A stretch of DNA of 64,000 nt from CAZYQW01 sp964649825 (GTDB taxonomy: Bacteria; Planctomycetota; B15-G4; JADJEK01): contig CAZYQW010000024.1 of the NCBI GenBank assembly GCA_964649825.1, forward strand, positions 1 to 64,000, written 5' to 3'. Within the stretch, counting starts at the first letter, position 1. Each line of letters opens with the position of its first letter. Position numbers and translations under genes: made by a program. Shown here one piece after another: positions 42,375-51,964 of the stretch. The notes under the pieces were generated by a model. It was not told where the DNA came from and searched no databases. It saw nothing but the letters and a program-made list of their open reading frames with translations.

Positions 42375-43324
42375 CGCGGCGCCGCCATCTCCTCGAGAAT
42401 GCGCGCCACCACCGCGCGCGGCGTGTCGCCCTCGATCTCGGCGCCCGGGGACGGGACGAGCCGGTGACCGAGCAGCGGCGGACAGAGCTGCTTCACGTCG
42501 TCCGGGATGACGAAGTCCCGGCCGTCCAGCGCGGCGCGCGCGCGCGACGCCGCGACGAGCATCGTCGCGGCTCGCGGCGAGCCGCCGAGCAGGAGCGATG
42601 CCTGCTCACGCGTCGCCCGCACGACGTCGACCGCGTAGTCGAGCACGTCGTCCTCGACGCGGACGGCGCGGATCGCCGCGCGCGACGCCGCGAGCGTCTC
42701 CGCGTCGGCGAACGGCTCGAGATCGAACGCGTCGAGATCGAGAGTCGTTCCGAACCCGTGGCGGCGGACGAGCTCGCGCTCCTCGTCGCGCGAAGGATAC
42801 GAGACGTCGATCTTGAACAGGAACCGGTCGAGCTGCGCCTCGGGCAGCGGATACGTTCCCTCGTGCTCGATCGGGTTCTGCGTCGCGAGCACCATGAACT
42901 CCGCGCCGAGCGAGTGGGTCACTCCGTCGATGGTGACCGCGCGTTCCTGCATCGCCTCCAGCAACGCGGCCTGCGTCTTCGGCGGCGTCCGGTTCACCTC
43001 GTCCGCGAGGAGGACCTGGGTGAAGATCGGCCCCTTGGTGAGGCGGAACTCGTTGGTCCGGAAGTCGAACAAGTTCGTCCCGAGGACGTCGCCCGGCATC
43101 AGGTCGGGAGTGAATTGGACGCGCTTGAAGACGAGGCCGAGCGAGCGGGCGAACACGCGCGCAAGCAACGTCTTCGCCGTCCCCGGCGGCCCCTCCAGGA
43201 GCACGTGCCCCTCGGTGAGGAGAGCGACGAGGACCAGATCGATCGTCGCGTCCTGGCCGACCACGACGCGGTGAACCTGCTCACGCAGTCGCGTCGCGAC
43301 GTTTCGTATCGTCGTGAGTTCCAT
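42371..43324 (-). CDS. MoxR-family AAA+ ATPase
   Basis: A 317-residue ATPase. Walker A is GPPGTAKT (45-52), Walker B LLADEVNR (105-112), followed by the MoxR signature NRTPPKTQAALLEAMQE, sensor 1 ATQNP and sensor 2 GGSPRAATML. MoxR proteins act as chaperone-like remodelers, often inserting cofactors or metals into vWA-domain partners, here presumably DUF58. The ATG at 43324 makes a 44-nt overlap with the upstream gene, unusually long for this operon; no good later start exists because the fold begins at once. Confidence 0.92.
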   Translation of the reverse strand: MELTTIRNVATRLREQVHRVVVGQDATIDLVLVALLTEGHVLLEGPPGTAKTLLARVFARSLGLVFKRVQFTPDLMPGDVLGTNLFDFRTNEFRLTKGPIFTQVLLADEVNRTPPKTQAALLEAMQERAVTIDGVTHSLGAEFMVLATQNPIEHEGTYPLPEAQLDRFLFKIDVSYPSRDEERELVRRHGFGTTLDLDAFDLEPFADAETLAASRAAIRAVRVEDDVLDYAVDVVRATREQASLLLGGSPRAATMLVAASRARAALDGRDFVIPDDVKQLCPPLLGHRLVPSPGAEIEGDTPRAVVARILEEMAAPR

Positions 43325-44513
43325 GCACCATCGCTTTCTTCCAGGCGAACAGACGCCGCGCCGGCGAGAGGATCGACCCGCGGCGCCCATCGTGACTGCG
43401 TTCTCCCATCCGCTCGCCGATCGCGGCGAGGTCGACGTCGATTCCGCGCGCTCGGCTTCGCTCGGCGAGCCAGGCCACGACGATCTCTCGTTTCAGCGTC
43501 GCAGGGGCGTGCAGCCGGTTCGCGACGTCGATGATCGTGTGCTCGAAGTACCGCTTGGCGACTTCGCGTGCGCGGCCACCGGAGCGCAGGAGCCGCGCCG
43601 TGTTCTCGATCAACACTTCCTTGCCCGGCTCGATGGCGACGGAAAGCGGCGCCGCGGCCCCGAATCGGACCATCGCCGCCCAACCGACGAGCAACGAGAC
43701 GAAGAGGGCGTGGACGACGGCCGGCCAGACCGGGAAGCGGAGCACCTCGCGCCAGATCGACGGCGTCGTCTCGAACCCGTGGATCGTCTCGTCGATCACG
43801 ACGGCCCCCGTCCCGCCGCGGAGCCGCTCGACGAGGTCGAGCGCGATCGCCGCGTTCTCGCCGCGGTGGATCCCGTGGTTCGCGATCAGGTCGGGGTCCG
43901 CCAGGATCAACCGGTTCGAACTCGGCGCGAGGACGAGAGCACCCTGGTCGGCGAACGCGATCTCGCCCCGACCGTTCACGATGACCTGCGGATCCGCAAG
44001 GTGGGGCCGAAACAGGGCGTCGGCCCGGACGCTCGAGGTCGGCGGCCGGACGACGCCTCCCTGGATGCCACAAGCCTGGAGGACGCGGGTCACGTCGCCG
44101 ATCTCGAGCAGCCTCGTGGCCGCGACCCAGCCGTCGCGCTCGGAGCTCGCGCGTCCCTCGCGCTTCGGCAGGACGAGGAGGATCGGCCCCGGATGGGAGC
44201 GCATCCACGTTCCGACTTCGTTCAGGCGTTCCTCGTCGACCGGCGGCTCGGCGAGCACGAGCACCGAATCCTCGCGTGCGCGATCCGCCGAGTCGCTCCG
44301 ACTGACCACGACGGGAATGCCCGCCTCCTCGAGCAGGCGGACGAACGCGCGGTGACCGAGCGCCGAGTAGGAGAACGAATCGGAGCCCGCCGACGGCCCC
44401 GCGCCGCCCTTGTCGAGGAACACCACGCTGAACACCGAGAGGCCCAACGAGACGGCGCCCACCGCGACGAGCCACGCGACGGTTCGGCGGGAGAACGTCT
44501 CCTCGCCGCTCAT
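43281..44513 (-). CDS. DUF4350 domain protein
   Basis: A 410-residue membrane protein with an N-terminal span (about 10-33) and a second near 265-290 (VVHALFVSLLVGWAAMVRFG). The DUF4350 region (about 40-230) shows SYSALGHRAFVRLLEEAGIPV and RADAL, with a later ILADPDLIANHGIHRGENAAIALDLVERL motif common to these MoxR-operon proteins. The C-terminal part is cytosolic and helical. It shares a 4-nt overlap with the upstream DUF4129 gene. Function is unknown beyond linkage with MoxR/DUF58. Confidence 0.85.
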   Translation of the reverse strand: MSGEETFSRRTVAWLVAVGAVSLGLSVFSVVFLDKGGAGPSAGSDSFSYSALGHRAFVRLLEEAGIPVVVSRSDSADRAREDSVLVLAEPPVDEERLNEVGTWMRSHPGPILLVLPKREGRASSERDGWVAATRLLEIGDVTRVLQACGIQGGVVRPPTSSVRADALFRPHLADPQVIVNGRGEIAFADQGALVLAPSSNRLILADPDLIANHGIHRGENAAIALDLVERLRGGTGAVVIDETIHGFETTPSIWREVLRFPVWPAVVHALFVSLLVGWAAMVRFGAAAPLSVAIEPGKEVLIENTARLLRSGGRAREVAKRYFEHTIIDVANRLHAPATLKREIVVAWLAERSRARGIDVDLAAIGERMGERSHDGRRGSILSPARRLFAWKKAMVHGTHDDTKRRDATA

Positions 44514-45187
44514 GACGATTCCGATCCGTACGCGCTCGAGAACGCGTCGTACTGCCGCCTGCTCTCCCGAAACGCCGCCTCGTCGACGCGGCGACCGCCG
44601 AACCAGCTCCGCTCGACGGCGACGACGAGCGCGTGGAGCGGCTCGCGCGCGCCGTCCGGCAGCTTTGCGCAGGCCAGCGCCTCGCGGCTCGTCAGCGAAG
44701 GATCGATCCGGACCCGTGCCAGCGCGACGAGGAGAAGCGCGTGCAGCGCCTCGCCAAAACGGCCGTCCCGCACCAGGCGCTCGACGTCGGCGTACTCCCC
44801 CGCCACCGCCTCGGGCGGCTCGAGCTCGACCCCCTCGGCGGCGCCGGGCGGGCGGACCGTCGATCGCTCCCGGATCGCGTTGACGATGGCGAAGGCCAGC
44901 ACCGCGAGGAGCGCGGCGACGATGACGACCACGAGCACGGTCGCGACCGTCCGGGACGCCACCGACACGCCCGTCGCCTCGGATCGGGCCACGACCGGAA
45001 CCCGTGCCGCCGGTCCGCGTCCCGGCCGGCCCGTGGACGAACCGCCGCCACGGGCTCGCGCCGAGGAGGGCGAGGCGCTCGCGTCCGGCAGATCGGTCTG
45101 GAACCTGTCGTCCCCGACGATCGCGTCCATGTCCGGAACCTCACCCGCGCCCACGAGCCACGTCATCGCGAGGAGCACAAAATGCAT
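44510..45187 (-). CDS. DUF4129 domain protein, first gene of the MoxR operon
   Basis: A 225-residue exported or anchored protein: a signal segment (HFVLLAMTWLVGAGEV), a low-complexity Ser/Gly/Arg linker (about 35-70), a span (about 82-103) and a C-terminal DUF4129 domain (about 130-220) with the GRFGEALHALLLVALARV and SLTSREALA segments plus the closing RSWFGGRRVDEAAFRESRRQYDAF. Such proteins head clusters of DUF4350, MoxR and DUF58. The upstream frame to 45349 is antisense-like. It is divergent from the efflux operon at 45431. Confidence 0.83.
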   Translation of the reverse strand: MHFVLLAMTWLVGAGEVPDMDAIVGDDRFQTDLPDASASPSSARARGGGSSTGRPGRGPAARVPVVARSEATGVSVASRTVATVLVVVIVAALLAVLAFAIVNAIRERSTVRPPGAAEGVELEPPEAVAGEYADVERLVRDGRFGEALHALLLVALARVRIDPSLTSREALACAKLPDGAREPLHALVVAVERSWFGGRRVDEAAFRESRRQYDAFSSAYGSESS

Positions 45188-45430
45188 GCCGATCGAATCC
45201 TGGAAAGGGGCCGCCACCACGGCATCGTAGCGATGGTCCCTCCATCGCCCAGCCCGCCCGGCCGGCGCACTCTCATGCCGGACCGAGACGAAACCGGAGG
45301 CGATGACCACGTCTCGAATTCCACTTTTTGCTGTTAAGGTTGAGCCCAAATCGGCGTCCGATCCCGGGCGGACGCCGACTCACGGGGTGGTGTCGCTCGA
45401 GGACCTGCCGGTCGACGGAAAAAAACCTTC

Positions 45431-47065
45431 ATGAAGTGCAGTCGATTCATCGGCGTCACGGTCGCGCTGCTCGCCACCGGCTGCACGAGCTGGCAGCTCG
45501 GACGCGCCGACCGTGCGGCGACCGCGACACTCGAGGGTTGGACCGAAAAGACGGTCGGAGACCGGCGCGAGACCGTGCGGTTTCCCGAGACTCGCGCCCC
45601 GGCCACGGCCACGGAGGAACCGCCCGGTCCGGACGGGCCGGGCTTCGATGCGTCGACCGAGCCGCTCCGCGCCGAACCCGAGCATCTCCTCGGATTGCGT
45701 GACGCCCTCGAGATCGCGTACCGGACGAACCGCGACTACCTGCAGCAGCGAGAGAGCCTCTACTCGACGGCGATCGGCCTGGTCACGGCGGGACACGCGT
45801 TCACGCCGCAGATGTCCCTCGCCCTCGGCTACACGTTCGCGAGCGGAGATCTCCTCACCGACGAGAGCATGACCGACGTCCCCCACGATCAGACCGTGTT
45901 GCTCGACGGCAGCGTCTCGCAGATCCTCCCGTTCGGCGGCGACGTCACCGCCAGCGGATCGACCAGCCGCTTCCGAACCGACTCCCCGTTCGTCCTCGAA
46001 AACCGCACGTACACGTCCAGCCTCGGCGTCCGGCTCACGCAGCCGCTGCTGCGCGGCGCCGGCCTCGAGGTGACGTGGGAACCGCTCGTGCAGGCCGAGC
46101 GCGACCTGATGTACGCGATCCGTGACTTCGAGCGGTTCCGCGAGGGGTTCTCGATCGACGTCGCGCGGCGCTTCTACGAGCTCGTTCAACAGAAGGAGTC
46201 GATCGAGAATCAACGCCAGAACCTCGAGGGGTTCGTGTTCGGGCGCCGCCAGGCGGACGCGCTGTTCTCGGTCGGTCGAAAGAACGAGCTCGACGTCCTC
46301 CGCGCGCGTCGCAGCGAGTTGACGTCGCGCAACGACCTGCTGGAGGCGGAAGAGGGCTATCGGCTCGCCCTGGACCAGTTCAAGATCTTCCTCGGCCTTG
46401 CGGTCTCGGCCAGCATCGACGTCCAACCCGAAGCGCCCGAGTTCGTACCGGTGGAGTACGACGCCGATTCCGCGATCGAGGTCGCGCTGCACAACCGCCT
46501 CGACCTGATGAACGAGATCGGCCGCCTGGAGGACGTCGAACGGGGGGTTCGTATCACCGAGAACGCATTGCTTCCGGATCTCGACGTGACGCTGGCGTAC
46601 GACGTGGACGCCGGTCCGGGCGCTCGGTTCCGCGATCAGGGCACGAACTCCGACTCGTACAGCGCGGGAATCACCCTTGCGCTTCCGATCGATCGAGTGA
46701 ACGAGCGCAACGCGCTTCGCCAGGCGATGCTCGGCCTCGATCAGGCTCGCCGGAGCCTCCAGGAGTTCAAGGACAGCCTCGTCGTCGAGCTCCGCGGCGC
46801 GTTCCGCGAGCTCGAGCGCCGCAAGCTGAGCCTCGAGATCCAACGGCAGCTCATCGTCGACCAGGAGAAGAACGCGAAGATCGCACAGCTCCAGTTCGAG
46901 CGCGGCGACCTGTCGAACCGCGACGTGGTCGAGGCTCAGCAGGCCCTCCTCGACGCGAGAAACAGCCTGATCAACGAACGCGTGAACTACGAGATCGCGC
47001 GGCTCCAACTGATGCAGAACCTCGGGATCCTGTTCATCGATGACAGGGGGATGTGGCAGGAATGA
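45431..47065 (+). CDS. TolC-family outer membrane efflux lipoprotein
   Basis: A 544-residue outer membrane channel subunit. It has a lipobox LATGC (C18) and then a linker to about residue 90. Two TolC-type repeats follow, with long helices such as SIDVARRFYELVQQKESIENQRQNLEGF (first repeat, about 237-264) and LGLDQARRSLQEFKDSLVVELRGAFRELERRK (second), interspersed with beta strands that build the barrel. The ATG at 45431 is preceded by GGAAAAAAACCTTC. It is first in an operon with an HlyD-like adaptor, a MacB-like ATPase and a permease: a complete MacAB-TolC-type exporter. Confidence 0.9.
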   Translation: MKCSRFIGVTVALLATGCTSWQLGRADRAATATLEGWTEKTVGDRRETVRFPETRAPATATEEPPGPDGPGFDASTEPLRAEPEHLLGLRDALEIAYRTNRDYLQQRESLYSTAIGLVTAGHAFTPQMSLALGYTFASGDLLTDESMTDVPHDQTVLLDGSVSQILPFGGDVTASGSTSRFRTDSPFVLENRTYTSSLGVRLTQPLLRGAGLEVTWEPLVQAERDLMYAIRDFERFREGFSIDVARRFYELVQQKESIENQRQNLEGFVFGRRQADALFSVGRKNELDVLRARRSELTSRNDLLEAEEGYRLALDQFKIFLGLAVSASIDVQPEAPEFVPVEYDADSAIEVALHNRLDLMNEIGRLEDVERGVRITENALLPDLDVTLAYDVDAGPGARFRDQGTNSDSYSAGITLALPIDRVNERNALRQAMLGLDQARRSLQEFKDSLVVELRGAFRELERRKLSLEIQRQLIVDQEKNAKIAQLQFERGDLSNRDVVEAQQALLDARNSLINERVNYEIARLQLMQNLGILFIDDRGMWQE

Positions 47066-48600
47066 AGCTCAAACTCATCGCTGGACTGGTCGTCATCACG
47101 TTCGCGTTCGTGGCTTGGAAATGGTCGAGCTCGAGGGCGGAAGCGTCTTCGACGATCTCGACCGACTCGATCGCCGTCGTCCGGCGCGGCAAGCTCGTGA
47201 TCACGGTGACCGAGAACGGCTACCTCAAGGCGAAGAACTCGGTGAATGTGAAACCGAAGTTCAAGCGAGAGGGCAAGATCACCTGGCTGATCGACGAGGG
47301 CGACACGGTGGCAGAGGGAGACCTGTTGGTCGAGTTCGATTCGACCGAGCTCGTCACGCAGATCAGCGACGTCGAGAACAGCCTGATCCAGTACGAGGCC
47401 GAGCTCCAGGCCGCGCAGGCGAACCTCGAGATCCAATCCCGCGAGAGCACCGCGGCGATCGAGAAGGCCGAGCTCGCGCTCGAGATCGCCCGCCTCGGTC
47501 TCGAACGATTCGAGAAGGGGGAGGCGCCGAACGAGCGCCGAAAGAAGTCGCTCGAGGCCGAGAAGGCCGAGTCGTCGCTCCTGCGAGCGAAGGAACGTTA
47601 CGAGCAGGTTCCCGACCTCGCCGCCGAGGGCTTCCTGACCAAGACCCAGGTCGAAGAGGAGCGGATCGCCTTGCGCGAAGCCGAGATCAACCTGGAGAAC
47701 GCCAAGCGGGAGCTCGAGCTGTTCGACACCTACAGCTACCGCATGGACCTGACCCAGAAGGAGTCCGACGTCAAGGACGCGGACCGCGAACTAGAGAACT
47801 CGAGGCAGAAGGCGACGATCAACCTGAAGGAGAAGGAGGCTCAGGTCACCCAGAAGGATCGCCAGGTGACCTCGACGCGCGTGCGTCTCGCGCAGCTCCA
47901 GGAGGAGCTCGGGCACATGAAGCTGACCGCGCCGCAGGCGGGGACGGTCCACTACGGCGACCCCGAGCGCCCATGGCAGCGCGAGAACGTGAAGATCGGA
48001 AACCAGATCTATCAGGGGAACACGGTCATCACCCTGCCCGACCTGCGCGAGATGCAGGTGCTCATCCAGGTGCACGAGGCGGACATCGATCTGGTCGCTG
48101 AGGGGATGGAAGTCAACGTCACCGTCGAGACCCACAAGGGTACTTCCTTCAAGGGCAAGGTGACCGAGATCGCGTCCGTCGCGTCCTCGCAGAGCTGGAC
48201 CGACTCGACGAACAAGACGTTTCGCGTCGACATCACGATGGAGCCGACCGACCACGTCATGCGCGCCGGCGTCACTGCGAAGACCGAGATCCTGGTCGAG
48301 GAGATCCCGGACGTCCTGATGATCCCGATCCACGCGGTGATCGCCGAGGACGGCCGCCACTTCTGCTACGTCGTGAAGCACGAAGGGTTCGAGGCCCGCG
48401 ACGTCAAGATCGGCAAGAGCAACTCGCACTACGTCGCCGTGGTCGACGGGCTCGCCGACGGCGAGTCGGTGCTGCTCTACGATCCGCGCCGCGAGGGACA
48501 GTCCGGCGGCGGCGTGCCGCCGGGCGGCCCGTCCAACGACGACGACGACGAGGCGCTGACTCCAGCCGCGACGCTGGCCGAGGCGGGGAGCGTCCCCTGA
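47062..48600 (+). CDS. HlyD/MacA-like periplasmic adaptor
   Basis: A 512-residue membrane fusion protein. An N-terminal anchor (about 4-21) leads into a biotinyl-lipoyl-like domain split by a long coiled-coil (about 95-295, for example NSLIQYEAELQAAQANLEIQ). The second half of the lipoyl fold reads MKLTAPQAGTVHYGD. A beta-barrel and membrane-proximal domain follow (about 320-470). Gly/Pro/Asp-rich residues end the chain. The hairpin is long compared with classic MacA. It overlaps the TolC gene by 4 nt and the ATPase by 1 nt. Confidence 0.9.
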   Translation: MKLKLIAGLVVITFAFVAWKWSSSRAEASSTISTDSIAVVRRGKLVITVTENGYLKAKNSVNVKPKFKREGKITWLIDEGDTVAEGDLLVEFDSTELVTQISDVENSLIQYEAELQAAQANLEIQSRESTAAIEKAELALEIARLGLERFEKGEAPNERRKKSLEAEKAESSLLRAKERYEQVPDLAAEGFLTKTQVEEERIALREAEINLENAKRELELFDTYSYRMDLTQKESDVKDADRELENSRQKATINLKEKEAQVTQKDRQVTSTRVRLAQLQEELGHMKLTAPQAGTVHYGDPERPWQRENVKIGNQIYQGNTVITLPDLREMQVLIQVHEADIDLVAEGMEVNVTVETHKGTSFKGKVTEIASVASSQSWTDSTNKTFRVDITMEPTDHVMRAGVTAKTEILVEEIPDVLMIPIHAVIAEDGRHFCYVVKHEGFEARDVKIGKSNSHYVAVVDGLADGESVLLYDPRREGQSGGGVPPGGPSNDDDDEALTPAATLAEAGSVP

Positions 48601-49301
48601 TGACGGTCGTCGCGCTGAACGGAATCGAGAAGGCCTACTCGACGGGCGGCGGCGTCCTCCCGGTCCTGTACGGCGTCGACCTCACGATCGAGGAAGGAGA
48701 GTTCGTCGCCATCGTCGGAGCATCCGGATCCGGGAAGACGACGCTGATGAACATCGTGGGATGCCTCGATCGCGCGACGCGCGGGACCTACCGCTTGAAC
48801 GGCGAGGACGTGTCGAAGCTGAACGACGACCGCCTGTCGGTCGTACGGAACCGCGCCATCGGCTTCGTCTTCCAGTCGTTCAACCTGATCTCGCAGCTCA
48901 CCGTGCTCGAGAACGTCGAGGTCCCCCTCTTCTACAGTCGAACCGGCAAGGCGAGGCGTCGCCAGCCCTGTCTGGACGTGCTCGAAGCGGTCGGGCTGAG
49001 CCACCGGCTCGACCACTATCCGACCCAGCTCTCGGGCGGCGAGTGCCAGCGCGTCGCGATCGCGCGCGCGCTGGTGAACCGCCCGAACCTCCTCCTCACC
49101 GATGAGCCGACCGGCAACCTGGACTCGAAGAACGGCGAGGAAGTGATGCGCATCTTCGCCGAGCTGAACGCACAAGGCCGGACGATCATCGTGGTGACGC
49201 ACAACCCCGAGATCGCCGAGGGGCTTCCCCGCGTCGTCGAGATCCACGACGGCCGCATCGAGCGGGACGAACGGAAGCGAGTCGAGGCCACGACGTGTTG
49301 A
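48600..49301 (+). CDS. ABC transporter ATP-binding protein (MacB/LolD type)
   Basis: A 233-residue ATPase. Walker A GASGSGKTT (40-48), Q-loop FQSFNLISQLT, signature LSGGE (144-148), Walker B LLLTDEP (164-170) and switch VTHN are intact. The TGNLDSKNGEEVM segment is diagnostic for the MacB/LolD/FtsE group, which works with FtsX-like permeases in mechanotransmission. Here ATPase and permease are separate genes, unlike fused E. coli MacB. It starts at the last base of the adaptor stop (TGATG). Confidence 0.93.
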   Translation: MTVVALNGIEKAYSTGGGVLPVLYGVDLTIEEGEFVAIVGASGSGKTTLMNIVGCLDRATRGTYRLNGEDVSKLNDDRLSVVRNRAIGFVFQSFNLISQLTVLENVEVPLFYSRTGKARRRQPCLDVLEAVGLSHRLDHYPTQLSGGECQRVAIARALVNRPNLLLTDEPTGNLDSKNGEEVMRIFAELNAQGRTIIVVTHNPEIAEGLPRVVEIHDGRIERDERKRVEATTC

Positions 49302-50587
49302 CGGGATGGCTCTCCCGCATCGGCGAGATCTTCACGCTCGGGGTGAAGAACCTCCTGCGCAACAAGCTGCGCTCGTTCTTGACGATGCTCGGAATGATCT
49401 TCGGTGTCGGCTCGGTGATCGCGATGCTCTCGGTCGGGGCCGGCGCGCGTCACGAGATCCTCGCGCGCATCCAACAGCTCGGCGTCCGCAACATCATCAT
49501 CAACTCGATCAAGCCGCCCGAGCAGGTGAAACCGGCCGACTCCGAGAACGAGGGCGGAAAGGACGAGTACGGCCTCACCTTCGAAGACGCCGACTACATC
49601 ATCGACACGGTTCCCGCCGTCGAGCGGCTGTTTCGCGTCAACAAGGTCAAGCAACGGGTCTGGTACGGAAGCCGGCGCCTCGAGTCGACCGTGATGGGGG
49701 TCGAGCCCGATCATCTCGAGATGTTCGGGCACCGCACTCAGCGCGGGCGGCTGCTGAATCGGATCGACAACGCGACGACGGCGAAGGTCTGCGTGGTTCG
49801 ACAGGGGCTCGTCCGACAGCTCGAGACGGTGGAAGACCCGATCGGGATGTGGCTGCAGATCGGCGACCACCCGTTCCAGGTGGTCGGGATCCTCGAGGAC
49901 GAGCAGTTCCAGTCGCACGCGCGCAAGGCCCTCGCGATCGACGGACGGCTGCAGGAGGTGTACATCCCGTACTCGACGTCGATGCGGACGTTCGGAACCG
50001 TGACGTACGTCGAGAAGAGCGGCAGCACCGAGTTCACCGAGGTCGACCTCGATCAGATGGTAGTGACCACGAACGCGACCGAGAGCGTCCTGACGACGTC
50101 GCGCGTGATCAGCGCCGCGCTCAAGCACTTCCACGAAGAGACCGACTACGAGATCGTGGTCCCGCTCGAGCTCTTGCAGCAGAGCGAGCAGACGCAGCGC
50201 GTGTTCAACATCGTCATGATCCTGATCGCCGGCATCTCGCTGATCGTCGGCGGGATCGGCATCGCGAACATCATGCTTGCCACGATCACCGAGCGGACCC
50301 GGGAGATCGGCGTGCGACGTGCGCTCGGCGCGAAGCGCGCCGACATCGTCGTGCAGTTCCTCACCGAGACGACCGCGATCGCGCTCATCGGCGGCATCCT
50401 CGGATGCGCGCTCGGGATCGGCGGCATCTTCGGGATCATGCAGTACACCAACTGGAAGGCGCTCATCGCGCCGCACTACGTGTTGGTATCGATGGGGATC
50501 TCGTGCGCGGTCGGCATCGTGTTCGGGATCTTCCCCGCTCGCCGCGCGTCGCTCATGGATCCGATCACCGCTCTCCGGACGGACTGA
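49295..50587 (+). CDS. ABC transporter permease (MacB/FtsX type)
   Basis: A 430-residue permease with one N-terminal span (about 27-48, RSFLTMLGMIFGVGSVIAMLS), a large periplasmic MacB core domain (about 50-295), and three C-terminal spans (about 303-330, 355-380, 395-420) with the FtsX signature RTREIGVRRALGAKR. The start is GTG at 49295, overlapping the ATPase stop by 7 nt. It completes the tripartite exporter for an unknown substrate, possibly a peptide, lipid or antibiotic. Confidence 0.92.
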   Translation: MLTGWLSRIGEIFTLGVKNLLRNKLRSFLTMLGMIFGVGSVIAMLSVGAGARHEILARIQQLGVRNIIINSIKPPEQVKPADSENEGGKDEYGLTFEDADYIIDTVPAVERLFRVNKVKQRVWYGSRRLESTVMGVEPDHLEMFGHRTQRGRLLNRIDNATTAKVCVVRQGLVRQLETVEDPIGMWLQIGDHPFQVVGILEDEQFQSHARKALAIDGRLQEVYIPYSTSMRTFGTVTYVEKSGSTEFTEVDLDQMVVTTNATESVLTTSRVISAALKHFHEETDYEIVVPLELLQQSEQTQRVFNIVMILIAGISLIVGGIGIANIMLATITERTREIGVRRALGAKRADIVVQFLTETTAIALIGGILGCALGIGGIFGIMQYTNWKALIAPHYVLVSMGISCAVGIVFGIFPARRASLMDPITALRTD

Positions 50588-50590
50588 GGC

Positions 50591-51277
50591 ATGGCGAAAC
50601 GTGGCCTCTCGCTCCCCACGATCATCGAGGAACTCGCCCGCGTCCATGGTCCCCCGCCCGCACCGTTCCCGACGATCGCGTTCGAAATCGTGCTCTGGGA
50701 GAACGTCGCGTACCTCGCCAATGACGAACGACGACGCCGTGCCTTCGATACGTTGAAGACGATCGTCGGCACGAAGCCGCGCGAGATCGCGGCGGCGTCA
50801 CCGGCGAAGCTCCGTCGGGTCACGGAGCACGGAATCCTCGCCGACCTCTTTTCCACCAAGCTCCAGCTCGCCGCGGAGATCGTGCTCGATCGGTTCGGCG
50901 GGGACCTGGACTCGGTCATGGGACGTCCGATCGCCGAGGCGAAGCGCGCCCTTCGGATGCTGCCCGGCATCGGTGAGCCGGGCGCCGAGAAGATCCTGCT
51001 CTTCACCGGCCGGCAGGCGTTCCTCGCGCCCGACTCGAACGCGCTCCGCGTCCTCGTCCGTATCGGCCTCGTTCCCGAGCAGAAGAGCTACGCGGCGACG
51101 TACAAAGACGCCCGCCGGCTCGCCGAGGAGCAGCTCGGAAGCGATCGAAAGAGTCATCTCGACGCGCACCAGCTCCTGCGCGCGCACGGGCAGGAGATTT
51201 GCCGACGCACGAACCCCCGGTGCGAGGCGTGCCCACTGAGCGGGCGGTGCGAGTTCGCTCGATCGTCGCGCCGGTGA
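50591..51277 (+). CDS. Endonuclease III-like (HhH-GPD) DNA glycosylase
   Basis: A 228-residue DNA repair protein of the Nth/HhH-GPD superfamily. The helix-hairpin-helix reads LPGIGEPGAEKIL (124-136), the catalytic aspartate is D148 (DSNALRVLVRIG) and the C-terminal [4Fe-4S] ligands are C204-x6-C211-x2-C214-x5-C220, exactly the Nth spacing. The lysine that makes endonuclease III a bifunctional lyase (in the GRKTA segment) is P130 here, so a monofunctional glycosylase or altered specificity is likely. It starts 3 nt after the permease stop and may be cotranscribed, though functionally unrelated. Confidence 0.85.
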   Translation: MAKRGLSLPTIIEELARVHGPPPAPFPTIAFEIVLWENVAYLANDERRRRAFDTLKTIVGTKPREIAAASPAKLRRVTEHGILADLFSTKLQLAAEIVLDRFGGDLDSVMGRPIAEAKRALRMLPGIGEPGAEKILLFTGRQAFLAPDSNALRVLVRIGLVPEQKSYAATYKDARRLAEEQLGSDRKSHLDAHQLLRAHGQEICRRTNPRCEACPLSGRCEFARSSRR

Positions 51278-51295
51278 GGCGCGTCACTCCTCGCC

Positions 51296-51964
51296 CTACT
51301 GCGCCTCGTTCGTCGGGCTCGTCTCCTCGAGCGCGGCGCGCAGGAGCTTCATCCCCCGGCAAAGATTGACGCGGACCGATCCCTCGGTCAGCCCTGTCCG
51401 CTCCGAGATCTCCCGCGCCGGAAGCTCGAGCAGCAGCCGGAGCGCCAGCGGCTCGCGGTACGGTTCGGGAAGCGATCGCAGCACCGTCATCACGTCGTCG
51501 GCCGACAGACCGGCGCGAGGCGGCGTTTCCGTCAGCGCGTCGTCGTGCTGATCCTGCAGGGACTCCGCGCCACGCGGTCGTTTCAGGGCATCGCGGCCCA
51601 GGTTGCGCGCGATCGTCGAGAGCCACGGTGTGAACCGCGCCGCGTCCTCGAGCGAATCGATGCGGCGCCACGCGGCCAGCGCGACTTCCTGCATCAGATC
51701 CTCCACTTCCTGCTCCGAGGCCATGCTGAGCAGGATGGCGTGCACGAGCCGAGCGTGTCGATCCCAGAGGCGCACGAACGCGATGGAGTCGCGCCCTCGA
51801 GCCCGATCGACGAGCCGCGCGAGTTGTCGCTCCGTCCAGGCACGGGGCAACGAGCCTACGTCCCGCACACGAGTCCCGGGATTCGACCGATTCTCGCGGT
51901 TCCATGGAAAGCGTGACGCTGGAGACGCCGAGCCGAACTGTTCGCAGGCGAGAGCACGAGCCAT
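51296..51964 (-). CDS. ECF sigma factor
   Basis: A sigma-70 family ECF factor of about 222 residues. Region 2 lies around residues 48-110 (AFVRLWDRHARLVHAILLSM, VEDLMQEVALAAWRRID, FTPWLSTIARNLGRD) and region 4 around 150-205 (LRSLPEPYREPLALRLLLELPAREISERTGLTEGSVRVNLCRGMKLLR). The start is uncertain: ATG 51964 (GGAG upstream) is chosen, GTG 51868 would give a 190-residue protein nearer the family norm. It is divergent from the subtilase gene, which may be its target; no anti-sigma gene is adjacent on this side. Confidence 0.85.
   Translation of the reverse strand: MARALACEQFGSASPASRFPWNRENRSNPGTRVRDVGSLPRAWTERQLARLVDRARGRDSIAFVRLWDRHARLVHAILLSMASEQEVEDLMQEVALAAWRRIDSLEDAARFTPWLSTIARNLGRDALKRPRGAESLQDQHDDALTETPPRAGLSADDVMTVLRSLPEPYREPLALRLLLELPAREISERTGLTEGSVRVNLCRGMKLLRAALEETSPTNEAQ

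Noticed and set aside
43281..43324. Frameshift at the MoxR/DUF4350 boundary because of the 44-nt overlap
   Set aside because: Both proteins have complete, family-typical ends in their own frames; long overlaps occur in tightly packed operons.
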